Below are positions 1 through 11,277 of a stretch of DNA of 64,000 nucleotides, one piece after another (the first letter of the stretch is position 1; each line of letters starts with the position of its first letter). Location of the stretch: positions 6,448,001 to 6,512,000 of the forward strand of contig CM047805.1 in NCBI GenBank assembly GCA_026214975.1, read 5' to 3'. This stretch comes from Gentiana macrophylla. Lineage: Eukaryota > Streptophyta > Magnoliopsida > Gentianales > Gentianaceae. Both the position numbers and the translations under genes were made by a program. The notes under the pieces were generated by a model, which had not been told where the DNA came from, ran no database searches, and saw only the letters and a program-made list of their open reading frames with translations.

Positions 1-474
1 ATCCTAATAACCTAAACGATTATCAACTAAAAACAGATATTAAAACGAAATATAAACAAAACAAAAAAAAACGAAAAAACAAAAACTAGGAAACCGTCCG
101 GTTCCCCGGCAACGGCGCCAAAAACTTGTCACGGATTTTATTAACAAAGCAAACAAGTAATAAAATTTATAAATCGGTTTTTCCTCAAGTATAAGGATCG
201 TAGTATATAGGTTGATACCGGTCGATCTTACGAGGAATGGCGATTGTTAACCTAGTTTTGTCTAATTAAATTATGTCACGAAAACTAATCTAAACAATGA
301 GATAAAACTAAACAAAGCGAAAACAAACTTAACTAAAACGTAAAGCTGAATGAAGATATGATCTAAAGCCGGAAAGATACGGTGAGAACTATTAAACTTA
401 AACTAATATGAAATAAAAGTAACTAATCTAGACAATTCAAGTTTCACGGGATTAAATTCAAGTTTTAACGAACA
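1..474 (-). mobile_element. Element G: edge of an Athila-like Gypsy element (5' LTR plus primer site)
   Basis: Read on the minus strand, an LTR ends in CCGTGACA at 127 and is followed after six bases by a site complementary to the 3' end of plant tRNA-Asp (100-120), as in Athila-type Gypsy elements and in element C of this window. The LTR carries the 'cgtaagatcgacc ... tactacgatcc' block that also sits near the LTR ends of C, D, F and H. A possible LTR start lies near 474 (minus-strand TGTTCG), where sequence matching the LTR of element E begins. That would make this LTR only about 348 bp, against about 1.5 kb in C, so it may be truncated. The rest of the element lies outside the window to the left. 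Confidence 0.7.
100..120 (-). other. Primer binding site for tRNA-Asp (element G)
   Basis: Minus-strand TGGCGCCGTTGCCGGGGA is the exact complement of the 3' end of plant tRNA-Asp. It lies six bases inside the LTR end, the usual Athila arrangement. Confidence 0.9.
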
Positions 475-535
475 AACGAGCGATTGATCCACCAGTTTAT
501 TCATCAGTTTACAAATCAATTCACCAAAACTTACA
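475..535 (-). repeat. Remnant of the 3' LTR of element E
   Basis: Positions 487-535 match the outer end of the right LTR (55617-55666): both carry 'ccacca' followed by 'ttatt-atcagttta' and end in 'caccaaaact-aca'. Only about 60 bp of an expected 590 bp remain; the rest is cut off where element G begins. Confidence 0.75.
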
Positions 536-547
536 AATCTCCACCAT
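536..547 (-). other. Polypurine tract of element E
   Basis: Minus-strand ATGGTGGAGATT lies directly before the 3' LTR start TGTAAGTTTTGG. It matches the polypurine tract position expected for second-strand priming in Copia elements. Confidence 0.65.
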
Positions 548-695
548 GACTTGAACTCTCATTCACAGTCAATCAGATTGCATAATCAAATGTATTTGTA
601 CCAGATGCATTCATCAATGCCAGGATGTACAATACTAGACTTCTCCTCAGAATCTACTCAGTTGATCTGCCCTCAACTGAGTACCTAGATTTTAG

Positions 696-1031
696 TTATA
701 AGCTTTGAATATTCAGCAAGTCCAGACACAACTGAAACTTTATCTGCTGAACTCGTTTAGTGAACATATCAGCAGGATTCTCCTTGGTGCTGATCTTCTT
801 CACTACAACCCTCTTCTCATTTCTTAGAAAATGATACCTCACATCAATATGCTTGATTCTCTCATGATGAACTTGATCCTTAGCCGAAAAAATTGCACTC
901 AAACTGTCACAATAAATGTCAGCTTGATCGTGATGTAGCCCCAAATCACTAACTAGTCCCTTCAACCAGATACTCTCATTGGCTTCTTCAGTAAGAGCCA
1001 TATACTTAGCTTCAGTAGTTGATAAAGCCAC
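696..1031 (-). pseudogene. RNase H domain of element E (Copia pol C-terminus)
   Basis: An open stretch of 111 codons covers the C-terminal half of the Copia RNase H: STTEAKYMAL (active-site Glu region), YCDSLSAI (active-site Asp), HIDVRYHFLR and the closing ENPADMFTK motif common to plant Copia polyproteins. The domain degrades the RNA strand of the RNA:DNA hybrid during reverse transcription. The N-terminal half continues to the right (1032-1489) in broken frames, where 'LAQAVSVVSRFMAQPGKEHW' can be read. The end of pol is about 150 bp from the polypurine tract. Confidence 0.85.
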
Positions 1032-2197
1032 TATTGGCTAAATAGTTGCTTTCCAAATTAATAACCGAATTCCCTAATGTGAAAACATAACCACCATCAT
1101 AGATTTTCTACCGTCCACATCACCTGCATAATCAGCATCACATTATCATGTGATCAGTTCTTGAGTATCACCTCTATAAATAGACCAACATCAGTTGTAC
1201 CTCTGAGGTACCTGAACATTCTTTTCATAGCTTTCCAGTGTTCCTTTCCAGGTTGAGCCATAAACCTGCTGACAACACTGACTGCCTGAGCCAGATCAGG
1301 CCTAATGCACACCATGGCATACTTCAGACTGCCAACTACACTAGCATAAGGAACTCTTTACATGTACTCCTTCTCCTCTTCTGACTGTGAATAAAAAACT
1401 GACAAATGAACATTTGATGCCATAGGAGTATCTATTGGCTTAGCAGCTGACATGCCAAACTTTGACAAAATATTCTATATATAGCCCTGCTAAGATAAAA
1501 ACAATTTTTTCTGACTTCTATCTCCACATATCTCCATCCCCAAAATTTTCTTGCCTGCACCCAAATCCTTCATTTCAAACTCAAAGATTGAGAAGGTCTT
1601 TGAGATCTTGAACATCGACTTCTTTCTTGCGGCTATCAAGATGTCATCCACATATAACACAATATAGTCAGATGATCCATCTTCCAACCGATTATTGTAA
1701 ACACTACAATCATAAGGACTTCTGTTGTATCCCAATGGGATCATGTAATTGTCAAACCTTTTATACCATTGTCTAGGAGCTTGCTTCATTCAATACAAAG
1801 ACTTCTTCAACTTACACACAAAATCCTCATTACTAGGAACTTGGACCCTCAGGCTGAGGCATGTATATCTTTTTGTCTACCTCACCATGTAGAAAAGTTG
1901 TCTTCCCATATAACTGCTCAAGTCCTAAGTCTGTTGTGCCACCATTGCTAGTAACACTTTGATTGAAGTATGTGTGACTACTGGTGAGAATATCTCATCA
2001 AGATCCACCCCTTCTTTCTGACTGAACCCTCTTGCAACCAGACATGCTTTATACTGAACTCCTTCTGCCTCAGTTATTCCTTTCTTCTTCTTGAAGATCC
2101 ATTTGCATGTGACAACTCTCCTATCATCTGGATGTTTAACTAGATCACAAGTTTGATTCTTCAAGACTCTCATTTCATCTCCCATGGAACAAGCCAT
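1032..2197 (-). pseudogene. Reverse transcriptase of element E (Copia)
   Basis: Two open pieces (1490-1789 and 1925-2197) carry the Copia reverse transcriptase. The upstream piece has 'VVTCKWIFKKKKG' and 'YKACLVARGFSQKEGVDLDE', the usual fingers region. The downstream piece has 'APRQWYKRFDNYM' and the catalytic YVDD ('IVLYVDDILIAARKKS'), followed by 'MKDLGAGKKILGMEI'. Between 1790 and 1924 the frame is lost, although 'GEVDKKIYMPQPEG'-like sequence remains, so at least one frameshift separates the pieces. Copies the element RNA into DNA in cytoplasmic particles. Non-functional here. Confidence 0.88.
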
Positions 2198-2360
2198 TGA
2201 GATGCTTCAGAACATGTCACTGCTTCCCTATAAGAAAAAGGTTCAAAACCATCCACTTCTTCTACAACTTGAAGTGCGTACCCAACATTGGATCTTCTAG
2301 CTCTGCTGACAGCTATACTCTGTTTGCCCACTTCTCAGTTTGATGCTCAACTGAAATTTG
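2198..2360 (-). pseudogene. Linker between integrase and reverse transcriptase of element E
   Basis: Lies between the open integrase piece and the first reverse transcriptase piece, where Copia polyproteins have a variable low-conservation linker. No motif is recognisable and the reading frame is not continuous. Confidence 0.5.
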
Positions 2361-3178
2361 CTAAGCTGACTGGCTTGGACTCAACTCTGGTTCAGCAACC
2401 AGATCAGATGAAAACTGACTTGGATCAGATGATTGTTGCATTTCAACTGACTCCACCTGAAGCTCCACCTTACTGTCAGTTTTCTCAGGTTCAGCACTGG
2501 TTTCAGTTTCAGTTATCCTCCCCACTGATGAACTGAGCATAGAATTTTCATCAAAAACTGTATCTCTGCTAAGAATAACTCTGTTTTCTATGGATGACCC
2601 AATTCTATAACCCTTAAATCCATCTTCATACCCCACAAACACTCCTTTCTTGACCCTTGGTTTCAGTTTCCCTTCACTGACATGATAGTAAATTGTGCTT
2701 CCAAATACCCTTAGAACTAAGTAGTCAGCATGCTTGCCGGACCACATCTCAACTGGTGTTTTCAGAATGATCCCTGTGTGAGGACTCCTGTTGATTAAGT
2801 AGCAAGTTGTGGTTACAGCCTGTGCCCAAAATCTCCTTGACAAACCAGCATGAGAAAGCATACATCTTGCTCTCTCCAGAAGAGTTTGATTCATTCTTTC
2901 AGCACCATTTTGATGAGGAGTATTCCTTACAGTATGTTGTCTGGAAATACCCTCAGTTTTGCACAATGTATCAAACTCAGTCCAGCAGAATTCCAGATCA
3001 CTATCTGTATGAAGCCTCTTAATCTTCTTCCCCAACTGATTTTCAACTAGAGCCTTCCATAGCATGAAGCTCTTGAATGCCTCACTTTTGTGTTTCATCA
3101 TCACCACCCAAGTCATCCTTGAATAGTCATCAATAAAGGACACAAAATATTTGTGACCACCCAATGACTCCACCTTTG
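2361..3178 (-). pseudogene. Integrase catalytic core and C-terminal part of element E (Copia)
   Basis: About 270 open codons. The catalytic triad is visible: first Asp in SFIDDYSRMTWV, second Asp in RLHTDSDLEF, Glu in HQNGAERMNQTLLERARCML. Downstream come 'FWAQAVTTTCYLINRSP' and 'VKKGVFVGYEDGFKGYR', typical of Copia integrases, then a Ser/Glu-rich linker. The N-terminal zinc-binding half lies on the other side of the nested insertion at 53531-53730. The first residues of the open stretch (before TKVESLGG) are read from the LTR of A1 and are not part of the protein. Confidence 0.9.
3174..3178. repeat. Target-site duplication of A1, left copy (CTTTG)
   Basis: CTTTG before the A1 LTR compares with GTTTG at 53531-53535 after the other LTR: one mismatch. 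If the left LTR starts at 3179, its first bases are TTTTGAAAT where sister LTRs have TGTTGAAAT, so the terminal TG appears mutated. Confidence 0.6.
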
Positions 3179-3669
3179 TTTTGAAATATTGTCCTAAACC
3201 CAATTGGGTTGGACCGGATCTGACCGGGTCGGGTCATTTCAACTATTTCTATACGTTTATACATATATAATAAATGGCTTTCCTGTTGTCATATATTTGT
3301 TATTTTTAAAAACCAATTATGAATTGTTATATGATAACGTCCTTAGTATTAAACTATGATAGAGAAACCTTGATAGGCGAATATGGTTGATGAGATCTCT
3401 AATCATTTTAATAAGTCTGATACTTAAATGTCTCTAGGCTTATGTACTACTAAACAGGGCATTGATAGTAAACAAAGGCTATCACGTATTATATGTCTTC
3501 TGTCTTTAAGGGCAGGGATAGATCTCATGTATCGAAGTGTAGAGACACTTGAACTGTACGTGGACATGTATTAGAGAATGCGTACGTTAGACTGACCCAC
3601 TTACACTGTTAAGTGTCACATTATGTGACGGTTGTGTAATTGTCCTGAGACCAGAGTCTTCATGGAATC
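3179..3669 (+). repeat. A1 5' LTR, segment 1 of 4
   Basis: Matches the beginning of the A2 LTRs (13224 and 20602) and of the A1 3' LTR (51571): 'gtcctaaacccaat-gggtt' onwards. It stops at GAATC, the target duplication of element B. Confidence 0.9.
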
Positions 3670-5495
3670 TGTTAGGTGTGATGCCCGAAAGACAATTTTT
3701 GTAATTGTTTTATTTAATAAATGAAATGATATTATTATTCATATTTATTATTCTCATAATCACCGATGTGACAATAGTATTTACACTACAGAAAATCCTG
3801 AGTATATCGTTTATGTAATCACTTAACTCAGTGTATGAGATATACACGGGAGGATTGAGTTAGTGAAGATGTACTTAAAATACAATTAGTCCGTAGTAAA
3901 GTTAATCGAGAGTATCGGGTCTCCCCTTTAACGTACTATTAATGCGCCCATAACACGATAGGTGTGATCGTCTTATCCGGACTTTCGGTTAAGGGAACCT
4001 AATGGGGCATTTATATATGATAGATATATCATATAAATTTGGACCGATTTGATCTGAGTTCTCAATATAATTCCGTAATTGAAAGTCTTATCGAATCATT
4101 AGATGATCATATTATGGATATATCTTAATCCCGAGGTGATCACGATCAAGCGCTTGAATCGGTGTGAGGTTTGACTTGGCGGTTAAGGATTACACCGAGT
4201 CTGTGATCTGAATTACCCCATCTTGGCATTGTCTTGGATTGAGTGAGTAGTACGTGTTATCATAGATACGGAATCCATTCCTTCCATTTATGGAAGTAGA
4301 TAAACGATTCCTTTATGAGTTAATCCTGAGACATTGATCGATCCATGGGATTCATATTACACCGATTAGCTACCATGAGTTATTTGAATTATTGATCACT
4401 GGGGTTAATGGTAAGTAAGGACAAGATGTTACGAAAGGGTTAACGGTAACTTCCCGATTTAGAATGAACGATCTATGGAGGATTAATCCATATGAAATGA
4501 TTATATCGGTGGGCGCTTATTACTTTCTCGTGATGAGATAAATATAATCTTATAATCGGAGGAGTGCGATCACGGGATTATGGTGGCATATTCCTGTGAT
4601 TGATTTATCGAATATAATTATTCTGTTCATAAGATAATTATTTATTTGATTTATCGAGTTCCGTGATTATTAGTCCATGGTCCCGACGTGCCTCTCTAAT
4701 ATAGCATGTATATTCTCGGACGTCGAATCCTAATAATATTAATTTAGTTCATGTTGGACTTTATTAAAACGATATGTGAATTAATTGTTTGGTGGACTAT
4801 TAAATTAGTTGGGCTAAAATAATTAAATATGTGGAAAAACTTTTCCATAATCTTGCCAATTATTGTGTAATGGCAAAATCAATATTGACTAGGTCAATAT
4901 ATGTTTGTGGCGCCACATGTGTCCCTTTTGACAAGGAATTAGTTTTCTTGTGTGTTAAAAAACATGTGCATAAAATATTTATTGGATAAATATTTATGGT
5001 AAATAATAAAGATAAAAAATATTCTTGATTTGTTCTAGAATATTTTGAGATTATCTTTTATTTAATAGGATTATTATAATTGATTTTGTATTAATTATAA
5101 AATCCTTGGAGGACAAGGATTACTCTCACTCATATAAAGAGAGTTATAAAGTCTAAACACACAATAAAATTTCGACTTCTCCTCTTAGAGAGAAGAAGTG
5201 ATAATTTCGGCCAAGGGTTTAAGGGAAAATCTTGGTGTTTTTTCCGGTAGCATATCGGAGGGTTCGAGTCGAGAATTCCTTACCGGGAATTGCTTGGATC
5301 ACACGTCACGGAAGATCGTGGTGCTTCTTCACATCTACTTGCAATCTTCCTATTATGGTTCTTCAACTTGGATTTTGAGATCCAAGAGGTATGATCTACA
5401 ACCCCCTTGTAGATATAGATCTAGGTATTTTATTACGAGTATTTTATAGATCTAGATCCATAAATCGCTTCCGTTGCGATGATATTTTCCTAACA
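3670..5495 (+). repeat. B 5' LTR
   Basis: 1826 bp, TG...CA ends. A TATA-like tataaag at 5134-5140 sits after AT-rich sequence and is followed by 'tcgacttctcctcttagaga'. The same layout is present in the other LTR. Confidence 0.92.
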
Positions 5496-5496
5496 G

Positions 5497-5510
5497 TGGT
5501 ATCAGTCGCC
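5497..5510 (+). other. Primer binding site, tRNA-iMet type (element B)
   Basis: TGGTATCAGTCGCC starts one base after the LTR end. The first nine bases match the initiator tRNA-Met primer site (TGGTATCAGAGC); the rest has diverged. Confidence 0.75.
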
Positions 5511-8500
5511 AAGGGGATCTATATTTATTCGTATAAAATATTAGATCTAAGGAGTGGAATATGCATGTGTAGATTGCATTATTTTCGTTTTTTAATTTTA
5601 TTATTTTCGAAAATTTTATGATGAATGCTTGCGATTGTTGTGGTTGAAGAGATGGATTGGTGTTGGCATTGTTTACCCGTTAGATCTATTGTACACTCAT
5701 ATAAATGATGAAAATTCGTTCATATGAGTATAGGAAATTATGTAATTTATCTTTATTGCAAGTTTAATTTCCAGCAAATAGATCTAGTTTGTAGCTGTTT
5801 AGTATTTTTGCTTTTCCCGTTGATCGAACCGTTGAAACGAAGATCCCTCCGGTCAGAATCAATATTAGAAGAATATGATCAACTCCACAAATTTTGGCGT
5901 CGATCAGGGTCCGTTTCGATATCCGTTTGATGCTGCGAAGAGGCTGCTGTAACAGAAAAACGCAGGATTCACAGATACACTACCTGTGACTTCCTCGATT
6001 TTCTGGGAGAGTTTGGACCGTTGAAACGAAAATCCGACCGTTCAGATTGATCAACTTGGAGTTTTGGAGGTACCATAAAAATTTCAGGTCGATCGGGATT
6101 CATCTCGATTCCCGATCTGCCTTAGGAAGTCCTTGATGCGGTGCAGTCAAAGTTAGATTCAGCAGCAAGTTGGGCGGTTAACTGGAGAAAATTGACAAGT
6201 CAAAGCTCCGATCCAACCGTCCATATTGGAGTTCGAGAAGTGACGAAAAGATCTGGAAAGTTTCGTCCCGATCCGAGTTCGTTTGGTTTCCCGATCATCG
6301 AAGAGTTCGAACAGCTGCAGTTTTTGTTAGAAAGTAGTAAACCCTAGTTAGGGTTTTGTTTTGTTTTTTTTTTTTTCTAATAGATTAGTTACGGGGGTGC
6401 CAACGATCCATCTCGGTGTTTAAATTTTCCGCAATTTTATTTTTTATGTGTTTGATCATAAAATAGACATAAAATCGGAATTGCCATGACATGCATTCAT
6501 ATCATAAATCCACTCCATGCATACATGTAGAATTTTAATTTTGGCAATTAAAATAGGCATGTATACAAACTCGCGTAATTAGTTGAAATTTAATTAATAC
6601 GTGGTAATTAATTAATTTAGTAACTAATTAAAGATCCGAGGACGGGTTATGAAATCGTTAGCCTTTCGTGTGTGTTCTCGGTGAACCGCCTTAAAGTGAA
6701 AGCGAGATCACGTTTTCAATTCGTAGTGTCTACGAGATTGAATGATGGTAAAAGAACAATAAATCTTGGATAAAAACGGTTCGCCTTTAGGTTGGGTGGT
6801 CAATCGAGCTTCGCTCAAGCGACTTAACCCTCCTAGTGTGATGTATGCACGGGGTCCGGCAAGACTAAGCCAAACCGAGGCGGAGGGGTGATTCCTTCTA
6901 ATCTCAATAGGGCTCTCTTGACCCGATTTCGTCCGATTTCACACATATGTTCCAACGAATAGGAAGGGTAGGCTTGCCTACGTTACCGACACCATTCGAA
7001 TCCTTGATTTTATGTGCTTTTATGTTAACATCAAAAGACGTGGTTAGTTAACCCACCACCACTTCCAAAATATTGAGTGGGAGCGGGGAGGCGACAGTAA
7101 CCCCACGGCCTCTACTATAGATGCAAGTAAGTGAGAGAAGGGTGGCGCCTCGCGGCGCTTTGATTTCGTCCCCTACGGATGGTGTTCACCCTATCAACAT
7201 TCATGGCTTGGTCTCCGAAAGGATAGGATTTACGGGTACTCGTCGGGTCACTGACCTATCCTACGACGGCACACTCGGGGCGTACCTAAGAGATCTGATA
7301 TAGTAGGTCGCACTCATCAAGGGTATTTTTTGATAAATACCTAGGCTAAAAAAGGAAGGTAGTCAATGAATAAAGGGATGTTCGATTCTCGTGGGATGTC
7401 GATTCTCACAAGTTATTCATTGATTTAACCGTTGATCTCTTTGACCTACCTACGGCGGCATTTGAGATGCAAGGTTAAAACCTTGGAATGGTAGAGTAGA
7501 CTTACTTTTAGTTTACAATTCCTAAAATAAAATAATATAGTAGTGTTAAACTTGAATTAATATATGTCATTTTATTTACAGCATTATATCCCTTACTAAA
7601 TTGCTTAAAAAATTTATAATTGACTAGTATTGACTTCGTTAAAAAGTGGAAAGTAACTAGGATGTTGAACTAGTTAATCGATAATGCAATTAATTTTCGG
7701 AAGAGATATTTTCTCTTAAGCCTTTTAAAAACCAGTGACATATAGTGTCATTCGTGTCAAACGGAAGACAAACTTAGTTTGATCAAAGGTGATTTTGGAC
7801 TTTGAAATTCTTCTAGTGAATTTTGAGTGTGTAGTGATTACACGAGTAATTTTCTAATTTGAAAATTGGAAAATCATGAAGTATCGCTAGTTGGACGATA
7901 TTTGGAATCGATGAACTAGTGGGAGCTTTATGATTTGTTGTTTTTCTAGAACATTAGAAAAGTGTAACTGACTACACACGTAACCGTTCTAATTGAAAAA
8001 CCGGAAAGTCATGAAATGTTGCTAGTTAGACGATATTTGGAATCGATGAACTAGTGGGAGTTTCTATGATTTGTTGTTTTTCTGGAAACAATAGAACTAT
8101 ATACGAAAGATTTTCTAATCGAAAAAATCGGAAAATCATAAATAAAGCATTGCTCGTTAGACGGTATTTGGAACCGATAAACTAGTGGGAGCTTTAATAT
8201 GATTTGTTGTTTTTTCCTGGTATATTAGAAAATCCGAGAAGTCCCGACGAGTAACACTCGAAATAGACACCCCACGGTTCAAGAGTAGTGTCTACTCAAA
8301 CGAACCGCTGGTTCAAGACTGTTTCCATTCAAGGAAAGTCAAGAATGGGAGAATATGTCAAAAGTGTTAGTCATATAAACTGAGTAAACTTTAAGGCTAA
8401 ACCGAAAAATAAATTAACTGAAAATCATAGGATAAGGACAGTGATTTTGGATCACCAACCTATGAATCCTTGGCGATTTTCTCAAGCAAAGTTCTTTGGC

Positions 8501-9849
8501 GAACACAAGGTAGCGAGCATTTAACGATTAAAGGAGTAAACAACGGGCGGTTAATTTTAGCTAGAATAGTGGGAGTGATATAAGGAAATGAATCTTGGAT
8601 TCAATCCTTGGATATCGCGGAAAATTTATTTTTCAGTTTAAGATTCGTTGGAACGAATGGATTTACCTTCTATTTGATAATTTGTTTGTCATATAGAAAG
8701 TGAATGTACCATTTGTAATCTGAATCCAAGACTCGGACTTTTGTTTGATAAAGTCAAAACCACTTAGAATCACTGAAATATGTATATAAAACACATCTTA
8801 AGAACTATTAAAAGCAATTGGTTTCTATATTTAGATAAACGCTTCTTCATATTCCATAGTTAGTGCATAGTCCCTAAAAGACAAGACTTGAAGACGGCTC
8901 TGGTGATTCCTTTCTCTCGATCTGGTTATATTGTCTCAAAGGTTCAATGACTAAGTTTCCTTTCAATCGGGAAAGGATAATGGTTATAAAGAAGTAACAT
9001 AGCTTGTTCATGATGACCTTCGAGTCCGATGAAAGATACAAGCTAGTAGGAGCTTCAGTAGTGACTTCTTGTCGATAACTATTCAAACACTCCGGTAAGT
9101 TTATCCAAAATATTTTGAGGTTTCTCTGTTTTCAGAGAGATAGAGTATTCTTTACTGAGAAATGGGCCATCACATAGTCCTAGGGGTGATGCTCGGCTCT
9201 GCCTCATGTAGTGAAATGCTTTCACTAAGTGAGAAACCGTTAAATTGCCTTATATATTTTTTAGATGTGCTACAATACACGCTTAACTCAATAAAGATAT
9301 TGGAAGCGAAATAACGGTTTACATTGAAATGTAAGACCGAGAAGTCTACCTAGAATATGCTTTGGAATTTACGGATAAGGTGTGGATTCGGTTCACCCCA
9401 CTTCCGTAAATATAAGCATTTAGCACACGGTGCTTGAAGGTAAGGCCCAGAATTTCGTGCATACGTTCGATAAATGACCATTCGTGCTATATCTTTTAAA
9501 CTATTGAGTATAAAGGTTAGATATAGGATTCTTGAAATCGGAAGGGACGATTATACTATTGCATCCTTTCGATAGAATCCATGATCGAAAAAACCTTGAA
9601 CCTTGAAATACGTTTACTCAAGGTAGTTACTAAGCGATTAAAATCGGACCACATCCAACATCGGTTGTTGGTGATAACACTAAATACTTGCTAAACTAGA
9701 TCGAAATTTGATCCACCAAGAAAATAGTGGGAGTATGGTTTATCCATTACCCATTCACGGTTTCTGCGGACTTTGTAGTCTGAGGATCGATTGATGACCT
9801 ATGGCTCTTTTGTGAGCGATATAGGATTACGATAATAGAGGTTGGTTTA
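5511..9849 (+). other. Interior of element B: leader and decayed gag/protease/integrase part
   Basis: No credible reading frame. It holds a set of related leader segments built on 'ccgttgaaacgaa' (about 5830-6320), a T-tract near 6362-6377, a block shared with element D (6665-7090), a motif 'acctatcctacgacggca' at 7254-7271 that returns at 11089-11106, and three tandem copies of a ~130-bp unit (7850-8236). Short AGTGGGAG motifs recur throughout. Gag, protease and integrase of a Copia element would lie here, but I cannot recognise them. Confidence 0.6.
7850..8236 (+). repeat. Three tandem copies of a ~130-bp unit in element B
   Basis: Copies at about 7850-7982, 7983-8109 and 8110-8236 share 'ttctaatt-gaaaa--gg-aa', 'gacg(a/g)tatttgga' and 'aactagtgggag' followed by 'atgatttgttgttttt'. 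They differ by scattered substitutions and small indels. Confidence 0.8.
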
Positions 9850-10240
9850 CAAGCCATAACCACAGAATGGAGTTTGGTACTCCGAGTCATTCATATTCTT
9901 GTAGAACCACCTGAGTGTCTCGGGCCCGATGGGAGTAATTGGATCTACACGAAAAGAGTAGAATGAATTCGGTAATTCATGATTTCGTTCAAAAGCGAAA
10001 AATAGGGGTGATTCCCGAGACTTTCTTGCCAAACAAACGGAATCTGGATTCATTCGAAACGAAGGTATTGCCTTATGAACTTATGACGGGATGGTCATCA
10101 AGGCTTATGTCCTTTGTGGATAAAAAGCAAACCTCTTGGTCATTGGAAGTCATATATTTCTATAATATATGGATTTGACGAGAATATTGATAAGTCTTGT
10201 GTAGGCGGATATCAATTTTAGTACGATGAGTGAATATATA
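9850..10240 (+). pseudogene. Decayed Copia reverse transcriptase trace in element B
   Basis: Two motifs in the right order and distance can be read through stops and frame changes. 'NWIYTKR' near 9938 resembles the Copia KWIYKRK fingers motif. 'YGFDENIDKSCV' near 10165-10200 resembles the YGF-x-N-x-DEPCVYKK segment just before the catalytic YVDD. The YVDD itself cannot be recovered. The assignment rests on short matches. Confidence 0.5.
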
Positions 10241-10669
10241 CTAGTGTTTGTGAAGGATAACGCCGCACACGATTGGACTCAACATGGGTGTGTTATCTCA
10301 AGTCGACTCGACAATGCCACAATTCTCTGCAATGAGATTTGGACAACATTCTCAAGAGTTTGACTCGGTCGAATTCATTAGAATCGATCATTGGTTTCCC
10401 ATCCATCTTATTGGTTAAGATGATGCATCTGTGTATGCAACATTCAACGAGGAAGTTCTACCCTATGCCTCGGGAATGACTCTCAAATCTTCGGATAAAG
10501 AGAAATGGGATGGATTCTTTTTGTGACAAGAGATGGTCGGGTTATTGAACGTCAATTTTGATCGAATCTTAGATTCGGCGATTAACAAAGCAAGTTTAGT
10601 ATGTCCTTTAGTATCTTGAGAGAACGAGGAATAATATGCGGACATATTCATGTATGAGCTTGGATATGT

Positions 10670-10975
10670 GTGATACACTCGATTTTGACTTTAAGTCGAA
10701 TGAGGATGATCGTTAAAGTCGATCTCGGGCTCGAGTGTTTACTCTTGTTGAAGCTATTGCCTGGAGAAATCCAAAGCGCCAACTCGACTTTAACTAGTTG
10801 GGTGATTAGCGGCTTCGTAGTAGCTAGAGGCGATATATAGCTTAAGGATTTCCTTTCCATATCTGGAGTCATTCTAGATTTGGAAAGCGGATACCACATC
10901 ATTGTGCAAACAATGAAGGGGTAGCTTATAAGGATTTCGAAATCATTGGAGTTCAAGAGCATATTGGTAGGTACC
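10670..10975 (+). pseudogene. Decayed Copia RNase H trace in element B
   Basis: Plus-strand reading with frame changes gives 'DFKSNEDDR' (compare the GYTDSDF..D.DDRKSTSG motif), 'WRNPKRQL' (compare WKSSKQ) and 'CANNEGVAYKDFE' (compare YCDNNGAIA). It ends about 300 bp before the polypurine tract, as expected for the end of Copia pol. Many stops; dead. Confidence 0.55.
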
Positions 10976-11266
10976 ACATGATCGGATGGACGGCGACGTT
11001 TCGATTCTACGGATCGCCTCGAGCCGACAACTTTGACCGATCATTAAGACCCATGACATTCGGATATAGGTGCTCCCGAGTCACCGACCTATCCTACGAC
11101 GGCATACTCGGAGTGTACTTTGGAATCTGAAATGGTTATGATAAGTTTTGTGGGTACTAAAATACGGGATGAGTCTCCATTGCTTTAGAGCAAGTGGGAG
11201 ATGTAGTTTCTTTGTAGTTTTAAATAATAGGTGTGCTCTAAAACAATTAATCACAAGCTTTAGTGC

Positions 11267-11277
11267 AAGTGGGAGAT
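11267..11277 (+). other. Polypurine tract of element B
   Basis: AAGTGGGAGAT lies directly before the 3' LTR start at 11278, identical to the tract in elements A1 and A2. Confidence 0.85.

Noticed and set aside
100..120. Sequence identical to the 3' end of tRNA-Asp
   Set aside because: Only the last ~18 bases are present and they adjoin an LTR; this is a primer binding site and not a tRNA gene. The same holds at 24440 and 28395.
3172..3176. ACCTT as target duplication of A1
   Set aside because: It does not match the right flank. Shifting the LTR start to 3179 gives CTTTG against GTTTG, which also agrees with the expected uninterrupted sequence of element E.
5198..5621. Short open frames inside the B LTR (also 12815-12997)
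   Set aside because: They lie in LTR sequence that differs between copies by frameshifts and show no protein features.
9847..10977. Minus-strand open frames in element B
   Set aside because: The opposite strand carries Copia reverse transcriptase and RNase H traces in the right order, so the minus-strand frames are shadows.
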